Assembly (NCBI GenBank): GCA_003644405.1
Contig: QNCE01000050.1
Coordinates: forward strand, 1 to 8,997
Source: Candidatus Omnitrophota bacterium
GTDB taxonomy: Bacteria > Omnitrophota > Gorgyraeia > Duberdicusellales > 4484-171
DNA length: 8,997 bases
Direction: 5' to 3'
Shown: piece after piece, positions 6,301 through 8,997 of the stretch
Position numbering within the stretch: position 1 is the first letter of the stretch
Layout of the letters: each line of letters begins with the position of its first letter
The notes under the pieces: generated by a model
Told to the model about the DNA's origin: nothing
Seen by the model: the letters and a program-made list of their open reading frames with translations, nothing else
The model's database searches: none
Program-made: the position numbers and the translations under genes

Positions 6301-7932
6301 ATGTTGAAGAAAATAACTCTTCTGGTACTTATGTTTTTTATAATAGGCATTTACTGTTGTTTTTCTCAGGAGATAGTTAATTCTCAAATTAAAAAAGTTG
6401 TTTTATTTACTAACCAGGCTTTAATTACAAGAGAAGCAGATGTGAGAGTTAAAAAAGGGTTAAATGAAATTTTCTTAGGGGTTGAAGCTTTCAATTTAGA
6501 CAGAGATTCTATCTCAGCAAAAGTATATGGAGAGGGTAGTTTGTATAGCGTTCAATATAAAAAAATTTATTTGAAAGAACCTTCCCAAAAGAGATTAAAG
6601 GAATTGGAGGAGAAATTAAATGATTTAAGGAATAATAGGAATTCATTAATTGATCAGTTAGATATCTTAAGCAAAAAAGAGAAATTTTTGGATTCCTTGG
6701 TTAATTTTTCTGATACTCAATTGCCTAAAGATATAAAAACTTCTTTTCCTGGGGTAGATGATTTAGAAAGGATTTTGAATTTTTTAGAGAAAAGTTTGCA
6801 AGATATTATTTTAGAGAGGCAAGATTTAAAAAGAAAAATAGCTAATTTAGATAAAGATATAGAGATTTTAGAGAAAGAGTTAAATTCATTAAGACAACCT
6901 GCAGAAAGAACTAAAAAAATAATTGAGATTGTATTTGATTCAAAGAAAGACCAGGTGATAAAGATTAAGGTTGATTATATAGTTTATGGCTGTTCTTGGC
7001 ACCCTTTTTATAAAGCTGATGTTTCTTGGGATTTAGATAAAGTGGATTTGATTATGTTTTCTAGAATTAGGCAGAAGACCGGAGAGGATTGGAAAAATAT
7101 AAGTCTTTCTATATCCAATGTTATACCTTTACGAGGGGGGAGATTACCTTCTTTGTCTAGTTGGTTTTTAGATGTTGCAAAACCTGTAATGTATAGAAAA
7201 AAAGAAAGTAGGTTTGCTCAGAAAGTTGTAGAACATACTTTTTATGAATATGAAGAAAATAAGGCAGGTGCTGCAGATTTTGTTTACGCTGAAAAAAAAG
7301 AACTCCCTCTCTCATTTGAGTACCAACTTCCCCAAATTTTGAGTATCGAATCGAAAGATAAAGATACTCTTTTGCCTCTTTTTTCTAAATCTTTAAAAGG
7401 AGATTTCTTTTATTACTCTGTACCTAAAATAAGTCCTTTAACCTTTTTGGTGTGCAAAACTGCTTCAGATAAAGAGTTGTTAAGTGGCCCCTTAAATATA
7501 TATTTCGGGGGTAGGTTTGTGGGTAAAACTTATTTAACTGAGAAAAAGAGCGGGCAGGACTTCTATTTGAATTTAGGAGTTGATAGAGAAATTAAAGTTA
7601 AAAGAGAGAAGATAAAAGATAAGATAAAAGAGACATTTTTTGGTAAGATTGAAAGAAAGACAGTTATTAGAGAGTTAGAATTTAAAATTATTGTTGAGAA
7701 TTTAAAAGAAAAATCGATAAAGATAAAAATAATAGACAGCATCCCTGTATCAAAGACAGATAAAGTGGAGGTGAAAAACATAAATTTACGTCCTCAACCC
7801 AAGAAAAAGAACTATCAGGATAAAGAAGGTGTTAATTTGTGGGAGTTTGAGGTAAAGCCGAAAGAGAAAAAACAGATAAATATTGAGTTTACTGTCACTT
7901 ATCCTAAGGGTATTTCTCTCTATGGGTTATAA
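6301..7932 (+). CDS. Secreted DUF4140/DUF4139 domain protein (MuiA family)
   Basis: The protein has 543 residues. A signal peptide is clear: KK at 3-4, a hydrophobic core at 5-20 (ITLLVLMFFIIGIYCC) and probable cleavage after FS22. The two Cys do not form a good lipobox. Residues 27-90 resemble DUF4140 (KKVVLFTNQALITREADV...KGLNEIFL). About 93-200 is a coiled coil broken near 133-152. The rest matches DUF4139: VDYIVYGCSWHPFYKADV (224-241), QKTGEDWKNISLSISNVIP (258-276), LLSGPLNIYFGGRFVGKTYL (393-412), LNLGVDREIKVKRE (423-436), and NLWEFEVKPKEKKQINIEFTVTYP (512-535). This is the family called 'mucoidy inhibitor MuiA'; its molecular function is unknown. It would act outside the cytoplasmic membrane. 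There is no functional link to its neighbours, and the gap on each side suggests a separate unit. Confidence 0.88.
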   Translation: MLKKITLLVLMFFIIGIYCCFSQEIVNSQIKKVVLFTNQALITREADVRVKKGLNEIFLGVEAFNLDRDSISAKVYGEGSLYSVQYKKIYLKEPSQKRLKELEEKLNDLRNNRNSLIDQLDILSKKEKFLDSLVNFSDTQLPKDIKTSFPGVDDLERILNFLEKSLQDIILERQDLKRKIANLDKDIEILEKELNSLRQPAERTKKIIEIVFDSKKDQVIKIKVDYIVYGCSWHPFYKADVSWDLDKVDLIMFSRIRQKTGEDWKNISLSISNVIPLRGGRLPSLSSWFLDVAKPVMYRKKESRFAQKVVEHTFYEYEENKAGAADFVYAEKKELPLSFEYQLPQILSIESKDKDTLLPLFSKSLKGDFFYYSVPKISPLTFLVCKTASDKELLSGPLNIYFGGRFVGKTYLTEKKSGQDFYLNLGVDREIKVKREKIKDKIKETFFGKIERKTVIRELEFKIIVENLKEKSIKIKIIDSIPVSKTDKVEVKNINLRPQPKKKNYQDKEGVNLWEFEVKPKEKKQINIEFTVTYPKGISLYGL

Positions 7933-7940
7933 AACTTACT

Positions 7941-7969
7941 TTTAGATTGTGGGTGTTTGAAGTTATGAT
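7941..7969 (+). promoter_or_regulatory. Candidate sigma-70 promoter for pfk
   Basis: TTTAGA (7941-7946) and TATGAT (7964-7969) are separated by 17 bp. The -10 differs from consensus at one base and the -35 at two. It lies in the 54-bp gap after the DUF4139 stop and about 18 bp before the pfk ATG, so the leader would be very short but still include the GAGGG at 7978-7982. In an AT-rich genome such matches are common by chance. Confidence 0.3.
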
Positions 7970-7986
7970 TGTAAATCGAGGGTAAG

Positions 7987-8940
7987 ATGAAAAGAATTGG
8001 AATTTTGACTAGAGACTGTGCAGGGATAAATGCTTGTATAAGAGCAGTGGTGAGGACTGCCTCTTTTTATAATATAGAAGTGATAGGGATTTTTAGAGGT
8101 TACCAAGGTCTTATAAACGGAGAAGTAAAAGTATTAACTCGGCGTTCCGTCTCAGGAATAATAAACCAAGGAGGAACAATCCTAAAAACAGCTCGTTCTA
8201 AACAATTTTTGACTGAAGAAGGCCAACTTAAAGCAGTAAGAACTCTTCAGGAGAATAATATCGAAGGGTTAATTGTTGTAGGCGGAAACGGTTCTCTTAC
8301 CGGAGCTCATCTTCTTGCCACCAAGTATGGAATTTCTACAGTTGGGGTTCCTGCAACTATTGATAACGATATAAATGGGGTGGATTTATCGATAGGAGCT
8401 GATACCGCAGTAAATGTTGCCCTAGATGCTTTAGATAAAATAAGAGATACTGCTACCTCGCTTGAGAGGATATTCGTTGTTGAGGTTATGGGGAGAGAAT
8501 GTGGATGGATTGCTCTTCAAGTTGCTCTTGCTGGAGGATGTGAAGAAGTTTTGATTCCAGAGAAAGATTTTGGCATTACCAAAATGTGTGAGGATATTAC
8601 TGAGGGAAATATAAAAGGGAAGGTGAGTTGGATAATTATTGTTGCTGAAGGCAAAGCTAAAGCTGTTGATATCGCTAATAAGATTACAGAGATTACAGGA
8701 TTGGAAACTAGGGTTGCGGTTTTAGGACATATTCAAAGGGGAGGTAGACCTACTCGTATCGATAGGATTTTAGCTGCTCAACTGGGAAGCTACGCAGTAG
8801 AAATATTAAAAGAAGGCAAAAGCGATGTATGTGTTACTAAAAGAGATAATACCTTTTACACTTTACCATTAGAGGAAGCAATAAAACCTAAAGAAATTAA
8901 AGTTGACAATTACTATAAATTGGTTAAAATTCTATTGTAA
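7987..8940 (+). CDS. pfkA: 6-phosphofructokinase (PfkA family), atypical ATP loop
   Basis: The enzyme phosphorylates fructose 6-phosphate to the 1,6-bisphosphate, the committed step of glycolysis. The 317 residues match the short bacterial PfkA family (about 320). The fructose-phosphate site is complete: PATIDNDI (122-129, catalytic D126), R161, VMGRECG (167-173), E221, R242, and H248/R251 in GHIQRGGRP; allosteric-type R19 and R23 are present. Gly102 and Ala123 replace neither position with the Asp/Lys of pyrophosphate-dependent enzymes, favouring ATP. Two features are odd: the N-terminal loop, normally LTSGGDAPGMNA, reads LTRDCAGINA, two residues shorter and without the Gly pair; and GGDGS reads GGNGS (99-103), so the Asp usually near Mg-ATP is Asn. 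The start is supported by GAGGG at 7978-7982. Function as a kinase is likely, but donor and kinetics are uncertain. Confidence 0.9.
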   Translation: MKRIGILTRDCAGINACIRAVVRTASFYNIEVIGIFRGYQGLINGEVKVLTRRSVSGIINQGGTILKTARSKQFLTEEGQLKAVRTLQENNIEGLIVVGGNGSLTGAHLLATKYGISTVGVPATIDNDINGVDLSIGADTAVNVALDALDKIRDTATSLERIFVVEVMGRECGWIALQVALAGGCEEVLIPEKDFGITKMCEDITEGNIKGKVSWIIIVAEGKAKAVDIANKITEITGLETRVAVLGHIQRGGRPTRIDRILAAQLGSYAVEILKEGKSDVCVTKRDNTFYTLPLEEAIKPKEIKVDNYYKLVKILL

Positions 8941-8964
8941 TTTCTAATTTATCTTAGCAACAAC

Positions 8965-8973
8965 AAAGGAGGT
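8965..8973 (+). promoter_or_regulatory. Near-perfect Shine-Dalgarno for the gene at the right edge
   Basis: AAAGGAGGT lies three bases before ATG 8977 (7 nt from the core GGAG to the ATG's first base). It is among the best matches to the anti-Shine-Dalgarno in the window, so the truncated frame after it is very probably a real gene. Confidence 0.8.
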
Positions 8974-8976
8974 ACA

Positions 8977-8997
8977 ATGGTTTATAAGGACAAAGGA
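8977..8997 (+). CDS. Start of a truncated gene at the window edge
   Basis: Only seven codons are visible, encoding MVYKDKG. The strong ribosome-binding site just upstream makes this a credible gene start, 36 bp after the pfk stop and probably in the same transcript. The peptide is too short to identify. Small zinc-ribbon proteins of the zf-trcl type often begin with a similar Y-x-D-K segment, but that resemblance is a guess. Confidence 0.6.

Overview
The window is about 9 kb of AT-rich bacterial chromosome. It is densely packed, almost all on the + strand, and carries housekeeping genes. Codon choice leans heavily to AGA/AGG for arginine, ATA for isoleucine and GGA for glycine. S-adenosylhomocysteinase is the short 'archaeal/Thermotoga' type and RuvC has a His in the place used by Thermus RuvC. 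Together these suggest an AT-rich, probably anaerobic and possibly thermophilic lineage outside the well-studied phyla. The phylum cannot be fixed from this sequence. I see no transposase, phage gene, CRISPR array or toxin-antitoxin pair, and no obvious new multi-gene system.

Layout: Bases 1-143 contain no gene I can support, but they fold into a long, locally GC-rich imperfect hairpin (about 39-105) that may be a structured RNA. A tRNA-Val(CAC) lies at 144-217. Only 14 nt later begins a tight run of eight genes (232-6226): a coiled-coil C4 zinc-ribbon protein, an RNase HI-like protein, a YebC/TACO1 family protein, RuvC, RuvA, ScpB, S-adenosylmethionine synthetase (MetK) and S-adenosylhomocysteinase (AhcY). 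Most junctions overlap by 1-17 bp or abut, which suggests one transcription unit with translational coupling. The only real gap in the run is 52 nt before metK. After a 74-bp gap holding two perfect 16-bp direct repeats comes a secreted DUF4140/DUF4139 (MuiA-type) protein. A 54-bp gap with a plausible promoter precedes a PfkA-family 6-phosphofructokinase. The window ends 7 codons into another gene with a very strong Shine-Dalgarno site.

Functional themes: RuvC and RuvA act on Holliday junctions (ruvB is not in the window), ScpB on chromosome condensation, and RNase HI on RNA:DNA hybrids. YebC is a translation or transcription factor. MetK and AhcY form two consecutive parts of the activated methyl cycle, making the methyl donor and clearing the by-product. 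The most notable details are the unexplained structured region at the left edge; a RuvA whose 'acidic pin' residues appear replaced; a phosphofructokinase with a shortened N-terminal ATP loop and GGNGS in place of GGDGS; and a G7 tract that is both the Shine-Dalgarno of yebC and part of the RNase H coding sequence.
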